This document shows, in pieces, positions 39,298-50,268 of a stretch of DNA of 64,000 nt (position 1 is its first letter; the number at the start of each line of letters is the position of its first letter). The stretch is from Glacieibacterium frigidum (lineage in GTDB: Bacteria; Pseudomonadota; Alphaproteobacteria; Sphingomonadales; Sphingomonadaceae), in contig NZ_VJWA01000001.1 in assembly GCF_007097155.1 (NCBI RefSeq), positions 1,397,501 to 1,461,500 on the forward strand, written 5' to 3'. The position numbers were made by a program, and so were the translations under genes. Under the pieces are notes generated by a model. The model was not told the DNA's origin. It searched no databases and was given only the letters and a program-made list of their open reading frames with translations.

Positions 39298-39986
39298 ATG
39301 CCCGTCGCACTGATCCCCGGCCACGCCTCGCTGCTGCTCGTGGCCGACCATGCGGCGCGCGCTGTGCCGCCGGGCCTCGACCTCGGGGTAGACGCCCACG
39401 TGTTGGACACGCACGTCGCGGTCGACCTGGGGGTCGCCGAGCTGACCGCCGCACTCGCCGTCGTGCTCGATGCACCGGCGATCCTGGGCGTCGTGTCGCG
39501 GCTGGTGGTCGATCTCAACCGCCCGCCCGAGGCTGCGATTCCGGTCGAGAGCGACGGCATCGCCATCCCCGGCAACCGGATTGACGCCGCCGCCCGCGCC
39601 GCGCGACTCGCCGAATGGCACGCGCCCTATCACGGTGCGATCGAAGCGCACCTCGACGCACGGCCGCCGCGCCTGATTGTCAGCGTCCACAGCTTCACCC
39701 CCGCACTGTCGTCGCGTGCCGAGCCGCGGCCGTGGCCGGTGGGGATCCTGTACAATGAGGACGACCGCGCCGCGCGGATCGCGCTGCCGCTGCTGCGCGC
39801 CGCCGGGCTGAATGCGGGCGACAACCAGCCCTATTCGGGCCGCGACCTCAACTACACGATGGACCGCCATGCCGAAGCGCGGGGGCTGCCCTATCTCGGC
39901 ATCGAGGTCCGGCAGGACCAGCTGGGCGACGCCGCGGGCGTGGCGCGCTGGGCGGCCATTTTGGAGCCCGTCATTCGAGCGTGCGC

Positions 39987-39990
<4 letters not shown>
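39298..39990 (+). CDS. N-formylglutamate amidohydrolase family protein
   Basis: 230 residues. Family features: [47 protein letters not shown], and [25 protein letters not shown]. Members hydrolyse N-formylglutamate in histidine breakdown or related N-acyl amides; the hut operon is not here. ATG at 39298 fits the family start. Its end overlaps the convergent glmM by four bases. Confidence 0.88.
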
Positions 39991-42367
<2,377 letters not shown>

Positions 42368-42371
42368 CGCC

Positions 42372-43175
42372 TTACTCCCGCGCCGCCATCATCGCCCCCT
42401 GCGCCGCCATCACGTCGAACAGCCGCTCGGGATCGATCGACTTGAGCTTCAGCGCCTCGGCGATCGCGCCGCGTGCGACGGGGATCTCGCGCTTGCCCGC
42501 GGCGATGCCCGCCAGGATCATCAGCGCCGCCTCGTCGGGCGAGATGCCCGAATCGATGTCCTCGTCGCTGCGGCCGCGTTCGCTGCCGTCGCCCGACCGC
42601 GCGTGGGTGGCGATATTCGTCCGGACAAATCCCGGGGTCACGACGGTGACCTTCAGCCCGGCATATTCGTTCTCGGCGCGCAGCGCGTCGGAGTAGCCGA
42701 TCAGCGCGTGCTTAGCCGCCGAATAGCCGGTGCGCAGCACGCCGCCGATCTTGCCGGCGACCGACGCGATATTGATGAAATGCCCTTCGCCGCGCGCCAG
42801 CATCGCCGGCAGCACGAGCTGGGTCAGGCGCAGCGGCGCGAAGAAGTCGACCTCCATCAGCTCGCGATAGACTTCGAACTTCGTGTCCTTGCCGAGGCTG
42901 CGCTGCGAGATGCCGGCGTTGTTGACCAGCACGTCGATGCGGCCCTTCCAGCCTTCGGCCTGCGCGACGATGCCGGGCAGGGCGTCGTAGTCGGTCGCCT
43001 CGAACGGCAGCTCCAGCGTGTCGCCGCGGCAGGCGCGCGCCACATCGTCGAGTGCGCCGACGCGCCGCCCCGACAGGATGACGCTGGCACCCTGGTCGCT
43101 GAACGCCTTGGCGAGCGCCTCGCCTATGCCCGACGACGCGCCGGTGACCCAGACGATCTTGCCCGAATAGCTCAT
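42372..43175 (-). CDS. Short-chain dehydrogenase/reductase
   Basis: 267-residue Rossmann oxidoreductase. Coenzyme motif VTGASSGIGEAL, NNAG motif (VLVNNAGIS), catalytic Ser in NIASVAGKIG and YSAAK. The long C-terminal part (FVRTNIATHAR...) resembles the DltE/YqjQ-like SDRs. It starts inside the NnrU stop codon (four-base overlap), so it is coupled to that gene. Substrate unknown. Confidence 0.9.
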   Translation of the reverse strand: MSYSGKIVWVTGASSGIGEALAKAFSDQGASVILSGRRVGALDDVARACRGDTLELPFEATDYDALPGIVAQAEGWKGRIDVLVNNAGISQRSLGKDTKFEVYRELMEVDFFAPLRLTQLVLPAMLARGEGHFINIASVAGKIGGVLRTGYSAAKHALIGYSDALRAENEYAGLKVTVVTPGFVRTNIATHARSGDGSERGRSDEDIDSGISPDEAALMILAGIAAGKREIPVARGAIAEALKLKSIDPERLFDVMAAQGAMMAARE

Positions 43176-43828
43176 GCGAAGATGCTCCACAGATCGGGGC
43201 CGCCCGCGATGGGGTGCAGTGTCATCGCGACGACCAGCAAAACCACGCCGCCCAGCAAGGCGACAAGCCCGGGGCTGCGCACCCCGCGCGCGAAGGGCAC
43301 GAAGCTCGTCGCCGCCTCGTGCGCTGCCCAGCGCTCGCCGAGCTGGCCGCGCTTCTTGCCGTCCTGGAAACGCGCGCCGACCAGCGCCAGACCGCCGACC
43401 GCGACGCACAACGCGACCGTCCGCGCGTCGCCCGACACGATCGCATGAACCAGCGCCCAGAGAGCGAACGACCACATCATCGGATGGCGCGTGATCGCCT
43501 GCACGCCGCGCGGACCGCCGCTCGTATCGCGCAGGTCGCCCATCAGCGCGGGATTGGGTGCGCTGACCGACCCGACGAACAGCACGCTCGCGAGCAGCAT
43601 GACGGGCACCGCCGCCCACCAGACCCACGGCGACGCGCTCCACAGCGGCACCACCTCGGCGCGCCCCCACGCCCATACCGCCCAGCCGAGCGTGACGGCG
43701 GCGACGAGCGAATAGACGCCGGTGAAGCCTTTCTCGCCGAGCGCCGCGACGAGGGGCGGGCGGAGGGCATGCGACAAAAGCAGGTGCGTGCCGACGAAAC
43801 TGGCGAGCGCGATCAGCAGCACCGTCAT
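43172..43828 (-). CDS. NnrU family membrane protein
   Basis: 218 residues with about six hydrophobic segments. HPMMWSFALWALVHA and the AAHEAATSFVPFARG pattern resemble NnrU/isoprenylcysteine methyltransferase-like proteins. NnrU was named from denitrification clusters in Rhodobacter, but no nir or nor gene is here, so I treat the role as unknown. A 43-base gap separates it from the upstream amidohydrolase gene, so it may belong to that operon. Confidence 0.82.
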   Translation of the reverse strand: MTVLLIALASFVGTHLLLSHALRPPLVAALGEKGFTGVYSLVAAVTLGWAVWAWGRAEVVPLWSASPWVWWAAVPVMLLASVLFVGSVSAPNPALMGDLRDTSGGPRGVQAITRHPMMWSFALWALVHAIVSGDARTVALCVAVGGLALVGARFQDGKKRGQLGERWAAHEAATSFVPFARGVRSPGLVALLGGVVLLVVAMTLHPIAGGPDLWSIFA

Positions 43829-43871
43829 GTCATCCCCCCGTCGTTCCCCCGCGCCGGCAAGGCGCGACCGT

Positions 43872-45248
43872 CTACCTCCGGTATGCCAGCGGCGCGTCCT
43901 GCAGCCTGAGACCCAGGTAGCGGTCGCGCAACTCGGTCTGGCGGCTGGTCATCGGCTGCGCGACGCCGTCGATGAAGATGTCGGTTGGCGCCGACGTCAG
44001 CTCGAGCGGATCGCCGTCCCACACCACCACGTCCGCGCGCTGGGCCGAGCCGAGGAAGCCCGTGTCGCTCATGCCGAAGATGCTGGCGGGCGCGCTGGTG
44101 ATCGTGCGCATCGCCTGCGCCCAGGTCAGCCCGACGCCGCCGGGCACCTTCGCCTGCGCGACAAGGTTGCCGGCATAGTGGGTCAGGTTGCGCGCCTGGA
44201 AGCTGGCGTCCTGTTCGAGGATGCCGAGCGCGACGTTGACGCCCGCCGCGACGAGCCGCCCGGCGTTCGAGCGCGTCGAGGCCAGCGCCTCGAAGCTGTT
44301 GGGGTTGTCGAGCATCGGCTGGACGATCACCGGCACCCGCGCCGCGGCGATCTGCGGGGCGACGCGCCAGCCCTCGCGGACGCCGACGAGCACAAGCTTC
44401 AGGTTTTCGAACTCCGTGCGCAGCGCGAGCACGTTGAGGATGTCCTGCGCGCTCTCGACATGGACAAGCAGGCGCTGCTGACCTTTAACGACGGGCACGA
44501 GCGCAGCGACATCCATGCGCGTCAGCAGCGCATCGCGGTCGCGGCCCTCGGTATAGGCGCCAGGGTTGGCGGCGTAGCGGATCGCCTCGCGCAGGGCGTT
44601 GCGGAAGTTGAGATAGGCGACGGGGCGCGACCCGCCCGCCGTCTCGGCACCGTTCTCGCCGAGCTCGACGAACTGGAACGCTTGGCGAGTGGTGACGGTG
44701 TCGAGGCCCTTGGCGAGGCTGATCACGACGCCCTGGCCGGCGAAGATCTCGCGGCTGGCGATCGGCGTGACCGCGGCGCGGGTGATGCCGCCCAGCCGCT
44801 CGACCGCAATACTCGACGAGGCGGAGTTGATCCCCGGCGACAGGTCGATCGCCGCCGAGAAGGGCGACTTCGACGCGCGCGTCTCGTTGGTGTCGTCGAC
44901 CGCGTTGACCTCGGCGGCGCCGATGAACGACATGCCGGCGAAGATGCCGGGCGTCACCCACTTGCCCTTGGCGTCGATGACGCGCGCGCCCGCGGGCACG
45001 GCCACGTCGCTGCCGCCGACACCGCGGATCTTGCCGCCGTCGATGATCACGGTGCCGCCGACGATCGGCGCGTCGGCGTTGCCCGTGACGACAGTGCCGC
45101 CGACGATCGCGACGGTTTCAGCGGTGGCCGGCATGGCGAAGACTGCCGCGAGCATCGTCACTCCGGCAAAAGCCGGGGCCCATTTCGAGGCTCGGGAGAT
45201 GGGTCCCGGCTTACGCCGGGATGACGGGGTCGGGAGATCAAAGCTCAC
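43872..45248 (-). CDS. Amidohydrolase-like protein lacking the HxH metal motif
   Basis: Starting from GTG at 45248, which overlaps the upstream stop by three bases (GTGA), the product is 458 residues. Its N-terminal ~30 residues are then encoded largely by a palindromic repeat (45157-45225) and form part of a signal peptide ending LAAVFAMPATA. The alternative ATG at 45155 gives 427 residues and a signal peptide of only about 13 residues without basic residues. The fold is that of the metal-dependent amidohydrolases (KWVTPGIFAGMSF, LVHVESAQDIL, RADVVVWDGDPLELTSAP), but the HxH that should follow VTPG is absent and the distal HSDD-type Asp also is missing. It may be a non-catalytic partner of the preceding enzyme. 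Confidence 0.8.
   Translation of the reverse strand: MSFDLPTPSSRRKPGPISRASKWAPAFAGVTMLAAVFAMPATAETVAIVGGTVVTGNADAPIVGGTVIIDGGKIRGVGGSDVAVPAGARVIDAKGKWVTPGIFAGMSFIGAAEVNAVDDTNETRASKSPFSAAIDLSPGINSASSSIAVERLGGITRAAVTPIASREIFAGQGVVISLAKGLDTVTTRQAFQFVELGENGAETAGGSRPVAYLNFRNALREAIRYAANPGAYTEGRDRDALLTRMDVAALVPVVKGQQRLLVHVESAQDILNVLALRTEFENLKLVLVGVREGWRVAPQIAAARVPVIVQPMLDNPNSFEALASTRSNAGRLVAAGVNVALGILEQDASFQARNLTHYAGNLVAQAKVPGGVGLTWAQAMRTITSAPASIFGMSDTGFLGSAQRADVVVWDGDPLELTSAPTDIFIDGVAQPMTSRQTELRDRYLGLRLQDAPLAYRR
45157..45225. repeat. Palindromic repeat (GTCATCCC family), copy 4, in frame with a CDS
   Basis: 69 bases, exactly 23 codons, with inverted ends GTCACTCCGGC and GCCGGGATGAC and an inner GGGCCCAT / ATGGGTCCC step. 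It lies between two overlapping amidohydrolase frames. Read on the minus strand it has no stop codon and continues the downstream frame. Confidence 0.8.
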
Positions 45249-46666
45249 TTGGTGTCTCCCTTGCCCGGCTGGCCGAGTTCGAAGTCGGTGACGGGTCGCT
45301 TGTTGGGGTCGGCCGAATCGTACATCACCGCGCCGTCGATCCAAACCACCTCGGGCCGCGAATAGACCGAGAAGGGTTCGCCATTCCACAGCACGACGTC
45401 GGCGCGCTTGCCGGGCTCGAGGCTCCCGGTCTGGTCGGCGATGCCGAGGCCCTTCGCGGGGTTCAGCGACACCCACTGCCACACCAGCTCGGGGGGCAAG
45501 GGAATGCCGGCACGGCGGCCGGCGGCGGCGGCCTTGGCAGCCTCCTGGTTCAGGCGCTGGATACCGTCGGCGTCGTCGGAGTGAATGACGGTGCACGCGC
45601 CCGCCGCCTGCAGGAAGGCGGCGTTCTCGTTGATGCCGTCGTACGACTCCATCTTGAAGCCCCACCAGTCGGCCCAGACCGCGCCGCAGATATTCTCCCG
45701 CGCCATCAGGTCGGCGATCTTGTACGCCTCGACCGCGTGGTGGAAGGTCGTGACCTTGTAGCCGAACTCCTTCGACATCGCGATGATATTGGCCATTTCG
45801 TCGGCGCGGTAGCAGTGCTGCTGCAGCAGGATATCGCCATTGAGCACACCCATCAGCGTGTCGTTCGCCAGCTCCCGGCGCGGCGCGTCGGTCGGCTTGG
45901 CGCTGCCGGCCTTGGCGCGCCTGGTATAATCCTCCCAGCGGCGCTTGTAGCTCTGCGCGTCGGACCAGACCTGGCGCGCGACGGCGATATTGCCCATCCG
46001 CGTCGCCGGCGACTGGCCCTTCGAGCCATACACGCGCTTCGGATTTTCGCCGCACGCCATCTTCAGGCTGGGCTTGGCACCCGGGAACTTCATGTCCTGC
46101 GCAGTGCGGCCGAGCACGTTCCTGAGCGTCACGCCGCGTCCGCCGAACAGGTTGGCTGAGCCCGGCAGGACGTGCAGCGTCGTGACGCCGCCGGCCAGTG
46201 CACGGGTGAACTGCGGATCCTGCGGCCAGACCGAGTGCTCGGCCCAGACCTCCGACCGGTTGGGGCCCGTCGCCTCGTTACCGTCGCTGTGCGCCTGAAC
46301 GCCGGGCGCAGGGTAGTCGCCGAGGTGGCTGTGGATGTCGATGATGCCGGGGGTCAGCCATTTGCCCTGGCCCTCGATGATCCGCGCGTTGGCGGGTGTC
46401 GCCACGGTCTGCCCGATCTCGGCGACCTTGCCGTTCTCCAGCCGGACGGCACCGCCGATGATCTTGCCGCCCTTGCCGTCGTAGATGTTGACGTTCCGGA
46501 TCACCGTCGTGACCGACGGATAGGCACGGTAGGTCGACGGGAACGGATCGGCGGGGATCGCCAGCACCTCCTGCGAGCCCGGCGCGGGCCGGTTGGCCTG
46601 CGGTCGCGGCGTCGTCGTGCAGGCGGCGGTCAGCAACAGTGCCGCAAGTGTCAGGTTACGCATCAA
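45245..46666 (-). CDS. Amidohydrolase, exported lipoprotein
   Basis: 473 residues. Lipobox LLLTAAC gives a lipid-modified Cys, so it should be anchored to an envelope membrane. Metal-binding motifs are complete: DIHSHLGDYPAPG (HxH), LLQQHCYRADEM, VTTFHHAVEAYKIADLM and VIHSDDADGI with the catalytic Asp. Related imidazolonepropionase-like amidohydrolases act on dipeptides or N-acyl amino acids. It stands between the POT transporter (four-base overlap) and the degenerate paralogue, which suggests peptide breakdown outside the cytoplasm and uptake of the products. Confidence 0.88.
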   Translation of the reverse strand: MMRNLTLAALLLTAACTTTPRPQANRPAPGSQEVLAIPADPFPSTYRAYPSVTTVIRNVNIYDGKGGKIIGGAVRLENGKVAEIGQTVATPANARIIEGQGKWLTPGIIDIHSHLGDYPAPGVQAHSDGNEATGPNRSEVWAEHSVWPQDPQFTRALAGGVTTLHVLPGSANLFGGRGVTLRNVLGRTAQDMKFPGAKPSLKMACGENPKRVYGSKGQSPATRMGNIAVARQVWSDAQSYKRRWEDYTRRAKAGSAKPTDAPRRELANDTLMGVLNGDILLQQHCYRADEMANIIAMSKEFGYKVTTFHHAVEAYKIADLMARENICGAVWADWWGFKMESYDGINENAAFLQAAGACTVIHSDDADGIQRLNQEAAKAAAAGRRAGIPLPPELVWQWVSLNPAKGLGIADQTGSLEPGKRADVVLWNGEPFSVYSRPEVVWIDGAVMYDSADPNKRPVTDFELGQPGKGDTK

Positions 46667-48426
46667 TCGACCCCGTGCATCCAGCGTTTGATAAATGGCG
46701 AAATCAGCAGCAGCACGACGCCGATGCCGACCGCGATCCAGCCAATCGTGCTGAACACGCCGGCATAGGTTTCGAGGCTGACGCGCAGGTTGGTGACCTC
46801 GCCGCCGACCGTCTCGACGCTAGCGAACTGCGCGACGATGCCGGCGACATACTGCGCGACCGCGATCGACAGGAACCACACGCCCATCATCATCGCGACA
46901 ATGCGCGCCATCGACAGCTTGGTGATCATGCTGAGGCCGACCGGCGAGATGCACAGCTCGGCCGCCGAATGGATGAAGTAGATCAGCGCGATCCACCCCA
47001 GCCCGACCTTGAAGTCCGGCCCCGCGAACTGCGTTCCGAACACCAGCGCCAGGAAGCCAGCGCCCGCACCGATCAGCGCGATGCCGAACTTGACCGGAAT
47101 GCCGGGCTCCATCCCGCGCCGTGCCAGCTTCAGCCACAGCCAGCTGAAGACGGGCGCCAGCATGATGATGAAGATCGCGTTGAACACCTGCACCTGGCCC
47201 GCAGGGACGAGGTACCAGCCGAGGTCGCGCTCGGTATTCTGGTCGGCGAAGAAGGTCAGTGAGCTGCCCGCCTGCTCGAACAGCGTCCAGAACACGACGT
47301 TGAAGACGATCAGCACGAACGCCGCGCTCATCATCTGGAACTCGGCCTTGCTGCCCGTTCGCCATGCATACAGCGGGATGCCGACGACGGCCGCCAGGAA
47401 GGTCGAGAACATGATCTTGCCGAGCAGCGGCAGCGCGACGAAATAGCCGATGATCCCGGTGCCCGCCTTGGCGGCGGCGGCGGCGCTCTCGGCGACGTCC
47501 AGCGTGTTGCGGAACAGCAGCCAGACCAGCGGGATCGCGGCCAGCGCGGCGATATAGATCACCAGGTCGCGGCTGCCCTTCTGCGGCGGCGGCTCGCCGT
47601 GGCCGGCCAGGCCGCCACGGTCGAACTGGAACAGCAGGTACGACAGCAGCATGCCGACCGCCGCCAGCCCGAAGCCGAGCGACCAGCCGAAATACAGCGC
47701 GATCAGCGGCAGGAAGAACTGCGACAGGAAGGCGCCGATGTTGATCCCCATGTAGAAGATCGTGAACCCGGCATCGCGCCGCCGGTCGCCATCGGCGTAG
47801 AGGCCGCCGACCATCGTCGAGATATTGGGCTTGAAGAAGCCGTTGCCGACCGTCACCGCCGACAGCGCCGCCAGCATGATGAAGACATAAAGCTCCGACC
47901 GCTCGCCGCCCGAGACCAGCGCGCCCTTGGGCAGGGTGCGGGCAGGGGTGTCGTCGGCGCGCAGCAGCGCGACGCTGCCGTCGTCGTTGCCCTTGATGCG
48001 CAGCCGCTCGCCGTTGTCGACGATGAACTGGCGCGACGTCTCGCCCTGCTTCTCGACCTGCACTTCATAACGCTGGCCGTCGATCGTCGCGAAGGGCTTG
48101 GCCGCGTCACCGCCGAAGCACAAAGTGAAATAGCCCGCCGCCATCAGCAACGCGCCGAACTTCACCGCCTTTTTGGATCCGAGATAGCGGTCCGCGAGCA
48201 GCCCGCCGAGCAGCGGCGTCAGATAGACCAGCGCGGTGAACGCGCCGTAAAGGCCGTTGGTCGTCGACTGGCTGAACAGGAAATGTTCGGCGAGATACAG
48301 CGTCAGCAGCGCCCGCATGCCGTAGAAGCCGAAGCGCTCCCACATCTCGGTCGAGAACAGGCGCGCCAGCTGTCTCGGGTGGCCGAACCAGCCGGTGTCG
48401 GCGGTCGGTGCGGGGGTAGTGGCCAT
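46663..48426 (-). CDS. Proton-dependent oligopeptide transporter (POT/PTR2 family)
   Basis: 587 residues with the POT signature: the E-x-x-E-R motif in EMWERFGFYG (Glu27, Glu30, Arg31) and NGFFKPNISTMVGGLY. About 14 membrane segments. An extracytoplasmic-looking domain of some 70 residues (about 107-178, with TIDGQRYEVQVEKQG and LRIKGNDDGSVALL) is inserted early, after the third helix, making it longer than usual (~480-500). Imports di- and tripeptides with protons. ATG at 48426 starts the transcript; an upstream in-frame ATG is less likely. Confidence 0.92.
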   Translation of the reverse strand: MATTPAPTADTGWFGHPRQLARLFSTEMWERFGFYGMRALLTLYLAEHFLFSQSTTNGLYGAFTALVYLTPLLGGLLADRYLGSKKAVKFGALLMAAGYFTLCFGGDAAKPFATIDGQRYEVQVEKQGETSRQFIVDNGERLRIKGNDDGSVALLRADDTPARTLPKGALVSGGERSELYVFIMLAALSAVTVGNGFFKPNISTMVGGLYADGDRRRDAGFTIFYMGINIGAFLSQFFLPLIALYFGWSLGFGLAAVGMLLSYLLFQFDRGGLAGHGEPPPQKGSRDLVIYIAALAAIPLVWLLFRNTLDVAESAAAAAKAGTGIIGYFVALPLLGKIMFSTFLAAVVGIPLYAWRTGSKAEFQMMSAAFVLIVFNVVFWTLFEQAGSSLTFFADQNTERDLGWYLVPAGQVQVFNAIFIIMLAPVFSWLWLKLARRGMEPGIPVKFGIALIGAGAGFLALVFGTQFAGPDFKVGLGWIALIYFIHSAAELCISPVGLSMITKLSMARIVAMMMGVWFLSIAVAQYVAGIVAQFASVETVGGEVTNLRVSLETYAGVFSTIGWIAVGIGVVLLLISPFIKRWMHGVD

Positions 48427-48527
48427 GCAAATCCCTGATGTCGGCCGCTCTGATGGCGGCGCTTCAAGCGCGGCACAGTAGCGCCGCAAACTTGCGGGGC
48501 AAGAGGGCGGATGTTAGCGCCGCCGCC

Positions 48528-49091
48528 ATGTTCAATGACCGCTCGACGCCGCTCAGCCTGCTCGCCACGCGCCGGTCGGGAAAGGCGCGCGACCTCGCCG
48601 CGCCCGGGCCGACGCCGGGGCAGCTCGACCGCATGCTCGGCGTCGCGATGCGCGTGCCCGATCACGGCAAGCTCAGTCCGTGGGCGTTCGTGGTGATCGA
48701 GAACCGCGCGGCGTTCGCCGACCTGCTCGAGGCGACCTACCGCGCCGAAGTCGCCGACGTCGACGTCGGCCCGCTGCGTGCCTTTGCGCACCAGTCGCCG
48801 TGCCTTGTCGCGGTGCTCAGCCGGGTCGTCGAGCCGCACAAGATCTCGCGCTGGGAGCAGGAGCTGTCGGTCGGCGCGGCCTGCGGCCTGCTGTGCGCCG
48901 CGGCCTCGGCAATGGGCTTCGCCGCGAACTGGCTGACCGGCTGGGCGGCCTATTCGCCGGGCGTCACCGCCGCGCTCGGGCGGCCCGGCGACCGCATCGC
49001 GGGCTTCGTGTTCATCGGTACGCCCACCCAGCCGCTCGACGAACGCGTTCGTCCCGACCCCGCTACCGTAGTAATGCACTGGGACGGTTGA
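48528..49091 (+). CDS. Nitroreductase family protein
   Basis: 187-residue FMN-dependent oxidoreductase of the NfsA/FRP/YdjA-like type. Motifs: LLATRRSGKARDLAAPGP, RMLGVAMRVPDHGKLSPW (FMN contact), SVGAACGLLCAAASAMGFAANW and FVFIGTP. Length and lack of further domains resemble YdjA. Start ATG at 48528 follows the divergent gap from the POT gene. The stop overlaps a TTG that could be the start of the GntR gene. Confidence 0.87.
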   Translation: MFNDRSTPLSLLATRRSGKARDLAAPGPTPGQLDRMLGVAMRVPDHGKLSPWAFVVIENRAAFADLLEATYRAEVADVDVGPLRAFAHQSPCLVAVLSRVVEPHKISRWEQELSVGAACGLLCAAASAMGFAANWLTGWAAYSPGVTAALGRPGDRIAGFVFIGTPTQPLDERVRPDPATVVMHWDG

Positions 49092-49123
49092 CAGCACCGC
49101 TGTTTGAGCGCGATACCACACCT

Positions 49124-49465
49124 GTGTTTCACGGCGACCGCCCCATCTATCTCCAGATCCGCGACATCATCGTCGCGCGCATCATCGACCGCACCGACGG
49201 TGACGGCGACCAATTGCCATCGGTTCGCGCGCTGGCGGTCGAGCTTGCGGTCAACCCGCTTACCGTCGCCAAGGCGTATCAGGAGCTGCAGGCCGCTGGC
49301 CTCGTCGCCGCCAAGAAGGGCGTCGGCCTGTATGTCGAGGCCGGGGCGCGCGCGACCCTGCTGCGCTCCGAACGCACCGCCTTCCTGCGCGAGGAATGGC
49401 CGCGCATCCGCACCCGCGTCGAGCGGCTGGGCCTGTCTCCATCGGACCTGTTCGCCGACGCTTGA
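49124..49465 (+). CDS. GntR-family (YtrA-like) transcriptional regulator
   Basis: 113 residues from GTG at 49124. The winged helix contains RPIYLQIRDIIVARI and PSVRALAVELAVNPLTVAKA then YQELQAAGLV, the GntR recognition helix. After the wing only a short helical tail remains, as in the YtrA subfamily, so the effector-binding domain is absent. A TTG at 49088 overlapping the nitroreductase stop would add 12 residues. Targets unknown; self-regulation of the neighbouring genes is possible. Confidence 0.8.
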   Translation: MFHGDRPIYLQIRDIIVARIIDRTDGDGDQLPSVRALAVELAVNPLTVAKAYQELQAAGLVAAKKGVGLYVEAGARATLLRSERTAFLREEWPRIRTRVERLGLSPSDLFADA

Positions 49466-49482
49466 ACGTCTATGAGGGGACC

Positions 49483-50268
49483 ATGCAGTCCCATCCGCTG
49501 ATCGACGCCCTGACCCCCGCGATGTTCGCGGCCGGTGAACTGATCGAGGCCGTCCGCACCGGCGGCTTCGCGGTGTCCGACAAGGCCGACGCCTCGCCCG
49601 TCACCATCGCCGACGAACAGGCCGAAGCGCTGTTGACCGCTGCGATCCGCGCGGTCGACGACGGCGAGATCGTCGGCGAGGAGGCGCACGCCGCCGGCCA
49701 CCGCCCCGACCCGTGCGCGCGTTTCTGGTTGATCGACCCACTCGACGGCACCCGCGACTTCATCGCAGGGCGCCCGGCTTATTCGGTCAATATCGCACTC
49801 GTCGAGGGCGGGGTGCCCGTCCTGGGCCTCGTGCTGTCGCCGCGCGACGGGGTGTTGTGGGCGGGCGCGCGAGGGCACGGCGCGTTCCGGCAGGACGGCA
49901 GCGACAGCGTGCGCCGCCCGATCACGACCCAGCCGATGCGTCCGCTGCCCGTCGTCGTCGTCAGCCACAGCCACATGGACCCGCTGACCACCGACTGGGT
50001 GACCAGCCTGGGCGCCTGCGCGCTCGAACCCGCGGGATCGAGCCTGAAGTTCTGCCGCCTCGCGGAGGGGTCGGCCGACGTCTACCCGCGCTACGGCCCG
50101 ACCTGCGAGTGGGACACCGCGGCGGGCCACGCCGTGCTGCTCGCGGCGGGCGGCGCGATGCGCGGGCTCGACGGGGCGGACTTCGGTTATGGGAAGGCCG
50201 AGTACAAGAACGGCGGATTCCTGGCGGTCGGCGATGCGGGAGCTTTCGGGGTGCTGCCGCCGCTCTAG
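49483..50268 (+). CDS. cysQ: 3'(2'),5'-bisphosphate nucleotidase
   Basis: 261-residue inositol monophosphatase-fold enzyme. Metal motif FWLIDPLDGTRDF, EEAHAAGHR, and the CysQ-type SSLKFCRLAEGSADVYPRYG followed by CEWDTAAGHAVLLAAGG distinguish it from SuhB. It removes PAP made during sulfate activation. ATG at 49483 (MQSHPLIDAL); it follows the GntR gene by 17 bases. Its end overlaps the convergent methyltransferase by four bases. Confidence 0.93.
   Translation: MQSHPLIDALTPAMFAAGELIEAVRTGGFAVSDKADASPVTIADEQAEALLTAAIRAVDDGEIVGEEAHAAGHRPDPCARFWLIDPLDGTRDFIAGRPAYSVNIALVEGGVPVLGLVLSPRDGVLWAGARGHGAFRQDGSDSVRRPITTQPMRPLPVVVVSHSHMDPLTTDWVTSLGACALEPAGSSLKFCRLAEGSADVYPRYGPTCEWDTAAGHAVLLAAGGAMRGLDGADFGYGKAEYKNGGFLAVGDAGAFGVLPPL

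Noticed and set aside
43872-46055. A single 727-codon frame reading across both amidohydrolase genes
   Set aside because: Its first 270 codons are out of frame with the upstream lipoprotein amidohydrolase, whose motifs are in another frame; only the part from 45248 on is coding.
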